Virus record (IMG/VR): IMGVR_UViG_3300008266_006764
Coordinates: 1 to 25,095 of that record
Strand: one strand, 5' to 3'
DNA length: 25,095 bases
From: a virus
Part shown: positions 1 to 6,675 of the stretch, piece by piece
Layout: each line of letters begins with the position of its first letter
How positions within the stretch are numbered: position 1 is the stretch's first letter
Position numbers and translations under genes: made by a program
The notes under the pieces: model-generated
Databases searched by the model: none
What the model was told of the DNA's origin: nothing
What the model saw: only the letters and a program-made list of their open reading frames with translations

Positions 1-842
1 TGACGGACACCGCCAGCCTCGTGAACCATCCGGCGATCGTGCAGCTCCGCGCGATGAACGGCTCCGGCTCCAGCGTCGTGCAGGTGCCCGTCGTGTCGTG
101 GGGCGCCGACGCCATGGCGGCGGTCGCTGAGAACGCTTCGGTGTCCAACACCTCGCTCACCAGCACCAACGCGAACGTCACGATCGCTCGTCAGGCGCTC
201 CGCCGCCAGATCAGCGACCTCGCGCAGCTGACCGCGACCGGCATCCCGATGGACGTGACGGTTGACAACCTCGCGTCCGACATGGTGCTGGCGTACAACA
301 AGCGCGTCACGACCATGCTTACCGCGCTGTCCTCCGGGTTCTCCACCTCGGTCGGCTCGACGGGCGTGGACCTCTCGGTGAGCGTCTTTTACAACGCTAT
401 CTTCGCCCTCCAGCTCCAGGCGAACGACGGCCAGTTCGTCGCGGTCCTCCACAACCAGCAGATCAACGATCTGATGAGCTCGCTTCGCTCCGAGACCGGC
501 CCCGGCCAGTACCTCCAGACCTCTCAGTCTGGGGTCGAAGCAAAGCCCCCAGGTCTGAAGGGAACCCTGTTCGGCGTCGATCTCTTCGGCTCCAACACCG
601 TCCCCACCGCGAACGCCGGCGCCGACTACCTCGGCATGATGTTCACGCGCGGCGCGATCGGCGTTGCGACGGGCACCGCCGCTCCGGTGATCGGCTCCAC
701 CACGACCGTGCCGCAGAGCCCGATCGTTGTCGAGTTTGAGCGTGACGCGTCGAACGGCTCCACGATCATCGTCGGCTCCGCCTTCGTCGGCGTGGCCGAG
801 CTCGATGACCTGCGCGGCGTCGGCGTCCTGTCCGACTTCTAA
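1..842 (+). CDS. Major capsid protein, 5' partial
   Basis: The frame is open to the left edge (first whole codon at base 3), so the N-terminal part lies outside the window. The first in-window start candidate, a GTG at 21, sits mid-protein and should not be used. The visible 280 residues are Ala/Ser/Thr/Val-rich with few Lys and no Cys, and include a stretch on N-x-x-Q-I-N-D-L (about residues 150-157 of the visible part) followed by G-x-L-F-G-V-D-L-F, a pattern typical of the P-domain of HK97-fold capsid proteins. Its place directly before connector and tail genes supports a shell subunit that assembles the icosahedral head. A strong hairpin follows the stop. Family membership is inferred from pattern and order; a different abundant head protein is less likely. 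Confidence 0.8.
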   Translation, partial: TDTASLVNHPAIVQLRAMNGSGSSVVQVPVVSWGADAMAAVAENASVSNTSLTSTNANVTIARQALRRQISDLAQLTATGIPMDVTVDNLASDMVLAYNKRVTTMLTALSSGFSTSVGSTGVDLSVSVFYNAIFALQLQANDGQFVAVLHNQQINDLMSSLRSETGPGQYLQTSQSGVEAKPPGLKGTLFGVDLFGSNTVPTANAGADYLGMMFTRGAIGVATGTAAPVIGSTTTVPQSPIVVEFERDASNGSTIIVGSAFVGVAELDDLRGVGVLSDF

Positions 843-854
843 GTCGAGCAGTAC

Positions 855-895
855 AAGCGCCCGTCTCGGTGGTTAGTCTACCGGGGCGGGCGCTT
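855..895 (+). terminator. Hairpin after the capsid gene
   Basis: A perfect 9-bp stem (AAGCGCCCG at 855-863 with CGGGCGCTT at 887-895) encloses a second short stem (CGGT 867-870 with ACCG 880-883). It begins 12 bases after the capsid stop. No T-tract follows, so it may protect the 3' end of the capsid mRNA or act as a partial terminator rather than a strong intrinsic one. Confidence 0.5.
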
Positions 896-925
896 CTGCG
901 TTCGCCTCACGAAGAAGGAGACAAG

Positions 926-1591
926 ATGGCAGCGACTTTCGGCACCAGCGGGACCGGCAACTTCGCCGCGCAGCCCGCCTCTCGACCGCAGGCAATGAAG
1001 GAGCTCGTGCGCCTCGAGCCGCGTCCGGCATGGTGGTACATCCACCATCCTGCGCGGTGGACGTTCCGCGAGGGCGAGTGGGTGCCGTGGCTGTCGGTGC
1101 TGGCTGCTGACCCGGGCGTGTCCAACGTGGACAAGGACGGCAGCACGGACGCCGCCGAGGTGGCGAAGCGCCGCCGGGGATGGACCGTGATCCCGTGGGA
1201 GGCCGAGGCGGGCGGGTACTGCGTGGCCTACGATGGCGTGGCCGGTCTGGTCCACCTGTCGAAGTGGGAGATTCCTAAGGTCGTGGCGGGACAGACCCGA
1301 ATTCAGTCCGACGAGGAGGGCTATTGGGCGTTCTGCAAGTCTCTCGTCGGGACGTACATCGACCTGCCAGATCCTGACTTCATCGGCGTGCAGATCGAGC
1401 GCCAGCAGAAGAAGGTGGATGAGTGGCGAGAGAAGGCGCCGAGCTCTCCGTTCCACCGCGATGCGCTCGCCGTCGAAGAGGCGCTGCTCGAGTCGATGAT
1501 CTCCGCGAAGGAGCGCCTCTACAATCCTCCTGCTCCGGGTGAGGAGCCCGAGCCCGCGCCGAAGCCGAAGGTGCGTCGAGGCCGCGCATGA
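926..1591 (+). CDS. Hypothetical head-region protein, 221 aa
   Basis: I chose the ATG at 926 because GAAGAAGGAG lies just upstream; an in-frame GTG at 869 falls inside the preceding hairpin. The protein has a Trp-rich middle (P-A-W-W-Y, W-T-F-R-E-G-E-W-V-P-W), an acidic, Glu/Lys-rich helical C-terminal half and a Pro/Glu then Arg/Lys tail (E-P-E-P-A-P-K-P-K-V-R-R-G-R). I do not recognise a family. Its position between capsid and connector genes suggests a head or head-completion role, but that is inference only. Its stop overlaps the next start by 4 bases (ATGA), so the two are probably translated together. Confidence 0.75.
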   Translation: MAATFGTSGTGNFAAQPASRPQAMKELVRLEPRPAWWYIHHPARWTFREGEWVPWLSVLAADPGVSNVDKDGSTDAAEVAKRRRGWTVIPWEAEAGGYCVAYDGVAGLVHLSKWEIPKVVAGQTRIQSDEEGYWAFCKSLVGTYIDLPDPDFIGVQIERQQKKVDEWREKAPSSPFHRDALAVEEALLESMISAKERLYNPPAPGEEPEPAPKPKVRRGRA

Positions 1592-1737
1592 GCGGCGAGC
1601 GCGCAGGCTACCGCGAGGCGATGGAGCGCATGGCGCGTCAGCTGCGAGACGGCGGCATGCCCGCCGACAAGGCGCGGCAGACGGCGCAGGATGCGGCGAA
1701 GCGTCAGGATCAGCGGGAACGCGATAAGGGCCGGTAA
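1588..1737 (+). CDS. Small basic/acidic helical protein, 49 aa
   Basis: A 49-codon frame starts with an ATG that overlaps the previous stop (ATGA at 1588-1591) and ends at TAA 1735-1737, 14 bases before the next gene. The product is highly charged, with no hydrophobic segment and a run of Gln/Arg/Asp/Lys, and would be almost fully helical. Coupled start, third-position GC bias and tight fit between two real genes argue that it is translated. Function unknown; the opposite-strand frame across this area is a shadow. Confidence 0.55.
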   Translation: MSGERAGYREAMERMARQLRDGGMPADKARQTAQDAAKRQDQRERDKGR

Positions 1738-1751
1738 GCACGGAGGTCGGG

Positions 1752-2510
1752 ATGTCGCTCGCGGAGACTGTCTACACTGCGCGGTTCCGCTCGACGGAGA
1801 CGATCGAGCGTGGACGCACGCAGGTACTGACCTGCCCGACTTCCCGTGCCGGCGCGACGGCTACCCCGACTGCCGGCACGTTCTCGCTCTACCGTCCCGA
1901 TGGATCGGCGCTGGTGTCTGCACAGGCGGTGACCATCCCGCCGGCCTCGGTGGCGCAGTACACGCTCTCGGGCGCTACGACGAGCGCGGAGGCGCTCGGA
2001 GAGGGCTGGTTGTGTGAGTGGTCTTTGACCATGCCTGACGGGGTGTCCCACACCTTCCGCAACGACGCCGCGCTCTGCCGCAGAACCCTCTATGTATGCA
2101 TCAGTCAAGACGACCTGACGATGAGGCACTCGGACCTTCCGGCGCTGCTCGGAGCCGCGACCTCGTACCAGCCGTACATCGACGAGGCTTTCTTCAGCAT
2201 TTGCAGCCGCCTCGTAGCAGCGGGGCGTAGACCGTACCTCGTGATCCAGCCGAGCGCGCTTCGGGACTGCATGCTGCATCTGGCATTGCATCTAATTTTC
2301 CTCGATTATTCCACAAGCGCCGGGGATGGCGGGCGGTGGCAGGCGTTGGCCGAGCATTACCGCGTGCAGTACGAGGCGGCGTGGGGACAACTCCGCTTCA
2401 CGTACGATGAAGCCGACGAGAACACGGTCGATCCGAGCAAGAAGAAGTCTGCGTCAAGCCAAATTTGGACCAACGGACGCGGATACTCTGCTACGGCATG
2501 GTGGCGCTGA
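1752..2510 (+). CDS. Putative head-tail connector / adaptor, 252 aa
   Basis: A good ribosome site (GGAGG at 1742-1746) precedes the ATG. The first 110 residues look like beta-rich sequence (F-S-L-Y-R-P-D-G-S around 43-51). From about residue 118 the protein turns helical: D-D-L-T-M-R-H-S-D-L-P-A-L, then Y-I-D-E-A-F-F-S-I and an L-R-D-C-M-L-H-L-A-L-H-L-I-F helix, a layout seen in phage adaptor proteins of the gp6/DUF1320 kind. Such proteins ring the portal and join head to tail. Position between capsid and tail terminator fits. Unusually, the adaptor-like part seems to carry an extra N-terminal beta domain. Call rests on layout and order, not on a diagnostic motif. Confidence 0.5.
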   Translation: MSLAETVYTARFRSTETIERGRTQVLTCPTSRAGATATPTAGTFSLYRPDGSALVSAQAVTIPPASVAQYTLSGATTSAEALGEGWLCEWSLTMPDGVSHTFRNDAALCRRTLYVCISQDDLTMRHSDLPALLGAATSYQPYIDEAFFSICSRLVAAGRRPYLVIQPSALRDCMLHLALHLIFLDYSTSAGDGGRWQALAEHYRVQYEAAWGQLRFTYDEADENTVDPSKKKSASSQIWTNGRGYSATAWWR

Positions 2511-2953
2511 TGGCGGCTAAGACGATCCGGCAGCTGCGCGAGGACGTGACGACGCGCCTCCTCACGCTGACGGGGTGGAAGGAGAGTCGGGTAGCTCCCG
2601 ACAACTTCGGGCGAGACGCTGATAGCATCGCCCATAAGGCATTCTCGGTCGCGCCCACGGAGACGACGGACCTCCGGCAGTACCGAGGGCGGCCCGCTGA
2701 GGGCACGCTGGTCGAGACTGCGCTCGAGGTGCGGTACTCGTGGCGCCTCGCGCCGAAGTCGATGAGCGACACCTACGACGACGCCCTCGATGGAGAGCAG
2801 GCGCTCGTGAACAAGCTCATGGCCTACGATGCGACGTGGCCGCTGTCCTACAAGTTCCAGCTCGTGAGCCTGACTCGCACGACGAATGACGCCGGGGAGT
2901 GGGTACAGGGCACTATCAGCTTCCGAGTCGTGCAGACCCTCCCGCTTCAATGA
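2510..2953 (+). CDS. Putative tail terminator / tail completion protein, 147 aa
   Basis: The ATG at 2510 shares a base with the previous stop (TGATG), the usual coupled junction in this operon; an in-frame ATG at 2498 would add four residues. An N-terminal helix (R-Q-L-R-E-D-V-T-T-R-L) is followed by alternating strands and helix, with V-R-Y-S-W-R-L and a final strand F-R-V-V-Q-T-L. Size, the N-terminal helix and the position directly before the tail tube gene match tail terminator proteins (lambda gpU-like), which cap the tube and join it to the connector. No diagnostic motif is visible, so the role is inferred mainly from gene order. Confidence 0.5.
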   Translation: MAAKTIRQLREDVTTRLLTLTGWKESRVAPDNFGRDADSIAHKAFSVAPTETTDLRQYRGRPAEGTLVETALEVRYSWRLAPKSMSDTYDDALDGEQALVNKLMAYDATWPLSYKFQLVSLTRTTNDAGEWVQGTISFRVVQTLPLQ

Positions 2954-2959
2954 TATGAT
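2951..2959 (+). promoter_or_regulatory. Candidate extended -10 promoter for the tail tube gene
   Basis: TGATATGAT matches the extended -10 form TGnTATAAT with one mismatch and lies 21 bases before the tail tube ATG, overlapping the previous stop. No good -35 is present at 17 bp (TGCAGA, weak). Together with the terminator-like hairpin after the gene, this could give a separate abundant tube transcript. Confidence 0.35.
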
Positions 2960-2980
2960 CCTGCTCCAGTGAGGTAGACC

Positions 2981-3481
2981 ATGCCCATTTCGTCCATCGT
3001 CAAGAACTTCCGCGACGGCACGATCACGCTCGCCTCTGGCGGTGGATCTCCGATCACGCTGACGGTTCAGTACGAGAACGGCGACTTCTCGCTGACTGGT
3101 GCGAATAGCGGCGCTGGATCCTACGAGATCACGAAGTATCTCGATCGCGGGGATCTGGGCAGTCTGCGTCGCACAGTGCGGTCGTTCCCTACCGGGTCGT
3201 TCTCGGCGCATCTCACGGATCTGAGCGATGCCACCCAGAACACGCTCTGGGACGCTGTAAACCAGACCGGATCCTTCTCTGCTGCCGTGTCCACGCTCGG
3301 GGCGAATGCGGACGTATACACGCTCACCATCACCTTGAGCATCGAGGGCACGACGATGGGGGAGGCGGCAGACCATACGCTCGTCATGAACAACTGCCGT
3401 TGTTCCATTGATCTCTCCGAGGGCGACCCCGACTCCTTCTCCCTGTCGTTCGAAGTTCTGGGCGCCATCACGGCGACTTGA
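2981..3481 (+). CDS. Major tail tube protein, 166 aa
   Basis: Starts after GAGGTAGACC and ends before a terminator-like hairpin. The sequence is beta-rich, with few Lys, many Ser/Thr/Gly, and strands such as I-T-L-T-V-Q-Y and Y-T-L-T-I-T-L-S-I-E-G-T, ending in S-F-S-L-S-F-E-V-L-G-A-I. Size and composition match siphovirus tube subunits, which stack as hexameric rings around the tape measure. Position between the tail terminator and the chaperone pair is the canonical slot. Own promoter candidate and downstream hairpin fit a highly expressed structural gene. Confidence 0.75.
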   Translation: MPISSIVKNFRDGTITLASGGGSPITLTVQYENGDFSLTGANSGAGSYEITKYLDRGDLGSLRRTVRSFPTGSFSAHLTDLSDATQNTLWDAVNQTGSFSAAVSTLGANADVYTLTITLSIEGTTMGEAADHTLVMNNCRCSIDLSEGDPDSFSLSFEVLGAITAT

Positions 3482-3500
3482 TCGCGCTGTGATCGAGGAT

Positions 3501-3537
3501 GCCCGTCGTGCTACGGTACGGCGGGCGCTTCGTTTTT
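3501..3537 (+). terminator. Terminator-like hairpin after the tail tube gene
   Basis: GCCCGTCGT (3501-3509) pairs with ACGGCGGGC (3518-3526), nine pairs including one G-U, with an 8-nt loop. Five Ts follow at 3533-3537, six bases after the stem. It lies between the tube stop and the chaperone ribosome site, so it may reduce chaperone expression relative to tube protein. Confidence 0.55.
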
Positions 3538-3555
3538 GCGCCAAGGAGAAGGACA

Positions 3556-3915
3556 ATGGACGTACAGATCAAGGGACGCACGATCACGCTGGCAGCGCCA
3601 GCCTCGCACGCCGCACGGACAAAGGCGCTCGTGGCGCTGGCTCAAGACGGATGGATCGGTCTGGGCGCGGCGCTGGGCGTGTGCTGGGCGGGTCGCCCCG
3701 GCCTCAAGGCTACGCTCGCAGGCTGCAAGTGGGACGGGCTGGCCTATGGCGCTGCTGTGCGCGACGAGCTCCACGCCGCAGGTGTACCGGAGTCCGAGGT
3801 CAGCGATGCCGCGACGAAGGCGGTGCAGCTGCTCGTGGACTCCTACCCGCGCGAGGAGGCGGTGCAGGCACACGCGGATTTTTCCGAGGGCCGGACGGAG
3901 GGCTCGACGCCGTAG
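3556..3915 (+). CDS. Tail assembly chaperone, short (G-type) product, 119 aa
   Basis: The ATG follows AAGGAGAAGGAC. This is the zero-frame product, ending at TAG 3913-3915. It opens with a strand-rich start (V-Q-I-K-G-R-T-I-T-L) and continues as an Ala-rich helical protein, as in lambda gpG-type chaperones, which coat the tape measure during tail assembly and do not stay in the tail. Its position between tube and tape measure genes is the canonical one. The stop lies 30 bases after a T5 run where a -1 shift would give the longer form. Confidence 0.7.
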   Translation: MDVQIKGRTITLAAPASHAARTKALVALAQDGWIGLGAALGVCWAGRPGLKATLAGCKWDGLAYGAAVRDELHAAGVPESEVSDAATKAVQLLVDSYPREEAVQAHADFSEGRTEGSTP

Positions 3916-4109
3916 CGCTCGAGATCGGCCTCACGTACTGCGGAGATCCTGGCGCCTTCTACAGCTGGAGCGTGGACCAGCAGGAGCGCGTGCTGGGCTG
4001 GTGGCGCGCGAAGCACACGCCGCCGAAGCCGAAGCGAGGCCGAATGGCGCCGCGCGAGGGTGATACAGTGAGCACGTCAGGCGCCGCCTTCTGGGGCCTC
4101 GGAGGTTGA
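3556..4109 (+). CDS. Tail assembly chaperone, frameshifted (GT-type) product, about 184 aa
   Basis: A -1 shift at the T5 run (3879-3883) joins the first 109 codons to a frame that stays open to TGA 4107-4109. The added part reads about G-L-D-A-V-A-L-E-I-G-L, then P-G-A-F-Y-S-W-S-V-D-Q-Q-E-R-V-L-G-W-W, matching the familiar second-frame chaperone pattern (small helix, Gly-x-Pro, aromatic, Trp-x-x-x-D-x, then a helix with Ala/Trp). The second frame has no start codon before this conserved region: its first ATG is at 4044, well past it. Shift direction and position are as in lambda G/GT. The exact slip codon is not certain. Confidence 0.65.
3877..3923 (+). promoter_or_regulatory. Candidate -1 ribosomal frameshift signal
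   Basis: In the zero frame the codons are GAT TTT TCC (3877-3885). The P-site TTT can re-pair perfectly one base back. The A-site codon would change from TCC to TTC, so this is not a perfect two-tRNA slippery heptamer. A short stem (CTCGA 3903-3907 with TCGAG 3919-3923) spans the zero-frame stop and might help pausing. Confidence 0.5.
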
Positions 4110-4793
4110 GTGCCGGGTACACGCCGATACGTGAAGGAGCGCGCGAGTGTCGAGATCAGCGGCGATCTCGACGCCGCCATCCAGCGCCTCGTGCGTGACG
4201 TGGCGGGCGATGTCGTGGATGCCGTGGAGAGCATCGTCTCCACGACCGCCGAGGAGACGCGAGACAAGTGGTACACGCTCGTGTCCAAGCGCAGCGGCAG
4301 ATCAGGAGAGGGCACGGACTACCGACTCGAGATCAAGGGTGACGTGATCCGAGGTGTCGTCTTCAACGACGCGAAGCAGTTCGCAAAGCGCTCCACCAAC
4401 GTCGATTTTCAAGGGAACCTACTCCCCGGCGAGACGAAGAAGAGCGACACGCAGCGAGCGACCGAGGAGTACTACGCGTACTTTGTACACACGCCCTCGC
4501 CTTTGTCCCTGTCTGTCCGCGCGGTACCGCTGGCAGAGTACCGAGAGCTCATGCGCTACTTCCGGCGCACCGGGGCGCTCCCGCCTAACTACGTCGCTCG
4601 CGCCTACCGCGATCGCCTCGGGCGTCGGCGGCCTGTCGGCGTCGGTAAGATCGTGAACAACCCGAAGGCGGGCGACGGAAAGCGCGTGTGGCAGACTCTT
4701 GTCGTGCAGGGCCACAAGGCGATCGTGAAGGATCAAGCGCTCGCGCTGGATAGAGCGCTGACCGCGACCGGCAAGAAGCTGGCAAAGGGGTAG
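4110..4793 (+). CDS. Putative tail protein of unknown role, 227 aa
   Basis: A GTG start directly follows the chaperone stop, with GGAGG at 4101-4105. The N-terminal half is helical (D-L-D-A-A-I-Q-R-L-V-R-D-V), followed by a T-T-A-E-E-T-R-D-K-W helix, a Gly/Ser-rich basic turn, and I-R-G-V-V-F-N-D with Y-Y-A-Y-F-V-H. That order loosely recalls HK97 gp10-like tail completion proteins (helix, basic loop, strand pair), but these normally sit before the tube gene. Placement between chaperone and tape measure is unusual. The gene is certainly coding; the function is open. Confidence 0.7.
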   Translation: MPGTRRYVKERASVEISGDLDAAIQRLVRDVAGDVVDAVESIVSTTAEETRDKWYTLVSKRSGRSGEGTDYRLEIKGDVIRGVVFNDAKQFAKRSTNVDFQGNLLPGETKKSDTQRATEEYYAYFVHTPSPLSLSVRAVPLAEYRELMRYFRRTGALPPNYVARAYRDRLGRRRPVGVGKIVNNPKAGDGKRVWQTLVVQGHKAIVKDQALALDRALTATGKKLAKG

Positions 4794-4796
4794 ATC

Positions 4797-6674
4797 ATGG
4801 CGACCGCAGAGCTAACCGTCACAGCGAACCTCGCCGGCCTGCGTCAGCAGCTGGAGACCATCCCGGGCATCACCGCCGAGCAGGCGAAGCTCATGGTGGC
4901 CGAGCTCAACAAAAGCCTCAAAGCGTCCGAGACGGCGGCGAAGCGAGCAGCTGGCGAAACAAAGCGCGCGATGCAGGACACGCAGCGCGCCGCCGAGAAG
5001 GCATCGGCTGCGACCGCCGACGTAGGCGACAAGTTCGGCAAGGTCGGGAGCTCGGCCGGCAAGGTCGCGGGCGTGCTCGATCTCCTCGTGCCCGGCCTCG
5101 GCGGCGCTGCTCGCGGTGTCGCTGACGTAGCGGACGGAATGGAGGTGGCCGCGCAGGGCGGCGACAAGCTGGCGATCGGCCTCGGCGTCGTAGGCGCCGC
5201 AATGGGCGCAGTAGCGCTCGCAACGCAGTACTACGCTGAGCAGCTGGCAGCGGTCGAGGCAGTGAATGCGAAGGCGGCGCAGGCGGCTACTGAAGCGGTC
5301 GCGCGCACAAAGGCGCTCAAGGATGTCGAGGAGGAGCTCGCCCTCCAGACGGCGATCGCCACTGGCGCGATCACTGAGGAGGAGGGCGCGATCATCTCGC
5401 GCACGGCTGCGGTGCGTAGCGCGTATGACGCGCAGCGCCAGTACCTCGAGGCGCAGGTAGCGACCACGAAGGCGGCGCTAAGCGCCGACGGCGCAACCAC
5501 TGACGCATACGGGACGTACCTTGATGCCGAGAAGGCGCTCGCGGCGTTCACCGAGCGCGAAGGCGAGGCGGTCGCGCGCGCGCAGGAGCTGGAGCAGGCA
5601 AAGATCCGAGAGGCCTCGGCACAGCGCGCCAGCGCGCGCGCGCGCGAGAAGGCGGCAGAGGCCGCGAAGCGCCTGGCAGAAGAAGAGGCGAAGTTCGAGG
5701 CCGCGAGCGCAGCACGCTCGGACCTCGGCAAGCTGACGCTCGACTACGCGGCCGGCCTCGAGAAGCTGACCGCCGCGCAGGCTGTCGGTCTGACCGAGGA
5801 GCAGAAGGCGATCGCAGCCGGCAAGGAGCGCCTCGCGCAGCTGGACGACCTCGCCCTCCGCACGCGCTACTTGGCGCTCAGCACGGAGGAGGAGGCGCGT
5901 GTCGATGCCGAGGCGGCGCAGGCGCGTGTAGCGATCCGGCAGGACGTGCAGGCGCAGATCGACGCGATCGAGGCCGCCGCCGCCGAGAAGCGTCAAGCGA
6001 TCCGAGACGAGGATCTCGCAGCTGAGACTGCCGCAGCCGAGGAGCGCGCCACGCTACTGACGGATGCGCTCGGTCAGGGCTTCGACACGGTGCGCGGGCT
6101 TCTCGAGGAGGGCGCCGCAGCGAGCGCCGATAAGGTGGCCGCGCTCCAGCAGCAGCTCGAGCAGGGCGCGGAGAGCCTGTCGCAAGCCGAGCGCGAAGCG
6201 CTCAAGGACCGCGTGGAGGCGCAGCGCGCCGCAGCGATCCGAGCGTTTGAGGTGGCGAAGGCGGGCAAGCTGGCCGAGGCGATCATCAACACGGCTACGG
6301 CGGTGACCGCAAACCTCGCCAATCCGGTAGCCGCTGGCATTGTGGCCGCGATCGGTGCGGCGCAGGTGGCGACGATCAGCGCCGAGCAGCCTGCATTCCA
6401 CAGCGGCGGCATGGTGGGCGGGCCGGATCAGGTAGGCGCTCGCCTCGTAGCAGGCGAGGGCGTGCTGTCCCGTCAGGGCGTGTCGAGCATCGGAGGACCG
6501 GAGGCCGTGCGCGCCGCGAACGCTGGCGTGTCGCAGGCGCCTGTCGTCGTGGCAGTCAACCAGTACAGGCACGAGGTCTTCCGTCCGTTTATTCGTGATC
6601 ACCTGAGACTCGGGGGCGGGCTTGCCGACGCGATAAGGGGTCAGCGCACGATCGGAATGAGGGAGGCTCTGTAG
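4797..6674 (+). CDS. Tail tape measure protein, 625 aa
   Basis: Long Ala/Glu/Lys/Arg-rich coiled-coil segments (about 20-80, 150-350, 360-500) flank a hydrophobic Gly/Ala region at about 90-150 (V-L-D-L-L-V-P-G-L-G-G, then G-L-G-V-V-G-A-A-M-G-A-V) and a second one near 495-525. The C-terminus has the typical tape-measure ending: F-H-S-G-G-M-V-G-G, then A-G-E-G-V-L-S-R-Q-G. It follows the chaperones and is the longest helical protein in the operon. Tape measures set tail length and help DNA entry; at roughly 0.15 nm per residue this one implies a tail a little under 100 nm, an estimate only. No peptidase domain is seen. Confidence 0.88.
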   Translation: MATAELTVTANLAGLRQQLETIPGITAEQAKLMVAELNKSLKASETAAKRAAGETKRAMQDTQRAAEKASAATADVGDKFGKVGSSAGKVAGVLDLLVPGLGGAARGVADVADGMEVAAQGGDKLAIGLGVVGAAMGAVALATQYYAEQLAAVEAVNAKAAQAATEAVARTKALKDVEEELALQTAIATGAITEEEGAIISRTAAVRSAYDAQRQYLEAQVATTKAALSADGATTDAYGTYLDAEKALAAFTEREGEAVARAQELEQAKIREASAQRASARAREKAAEAAKRLAEEEAKFEAASAARSDLGKLTLDYAAGLEKLTAAQAVGLTEEQKAIAAGKERLAQLDDLALRTRYLALSTEEEARVDAEAAQARVAIRQDVQAQIDAIEAAAAEKRQAIRDEDLAAETAAAEERATLLTDALGQGFDTVRGLLEEGAAASADKVAALQQQLEQGAESLSQAEREALKDRVEAQRAAAIRAFEVAKAGKLAEAIINTATAVTANLANPVAAGIVAAIGAAQVATISAEQPAFHSGGMVGGPDQVGARLVAGEGVLSRQGVSSIGGPEAVRAANAGVSQAPVVVAVNQYRHEVFRPFIRDHLRLGGGLADAIRGQRTIGMREAL

Positions 6675-6675
6675 C

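Noticed and set aside
878-1741. 287-aa minus-strand frame opposite the genes after the capsid
   Set aside because: Pro/Arg/His-rich shadow of two coupled plus-strand genes with clear starts.
2357-3556. 399-aa open frame on the minus strand across the tail terminator and tube genes
   Set aside because: It spans three clear plus-strand genes, has Arg/His/Ser-rich shadow composition and no ribosome site; long opposite frames are expected in GC-rich coding DNA.
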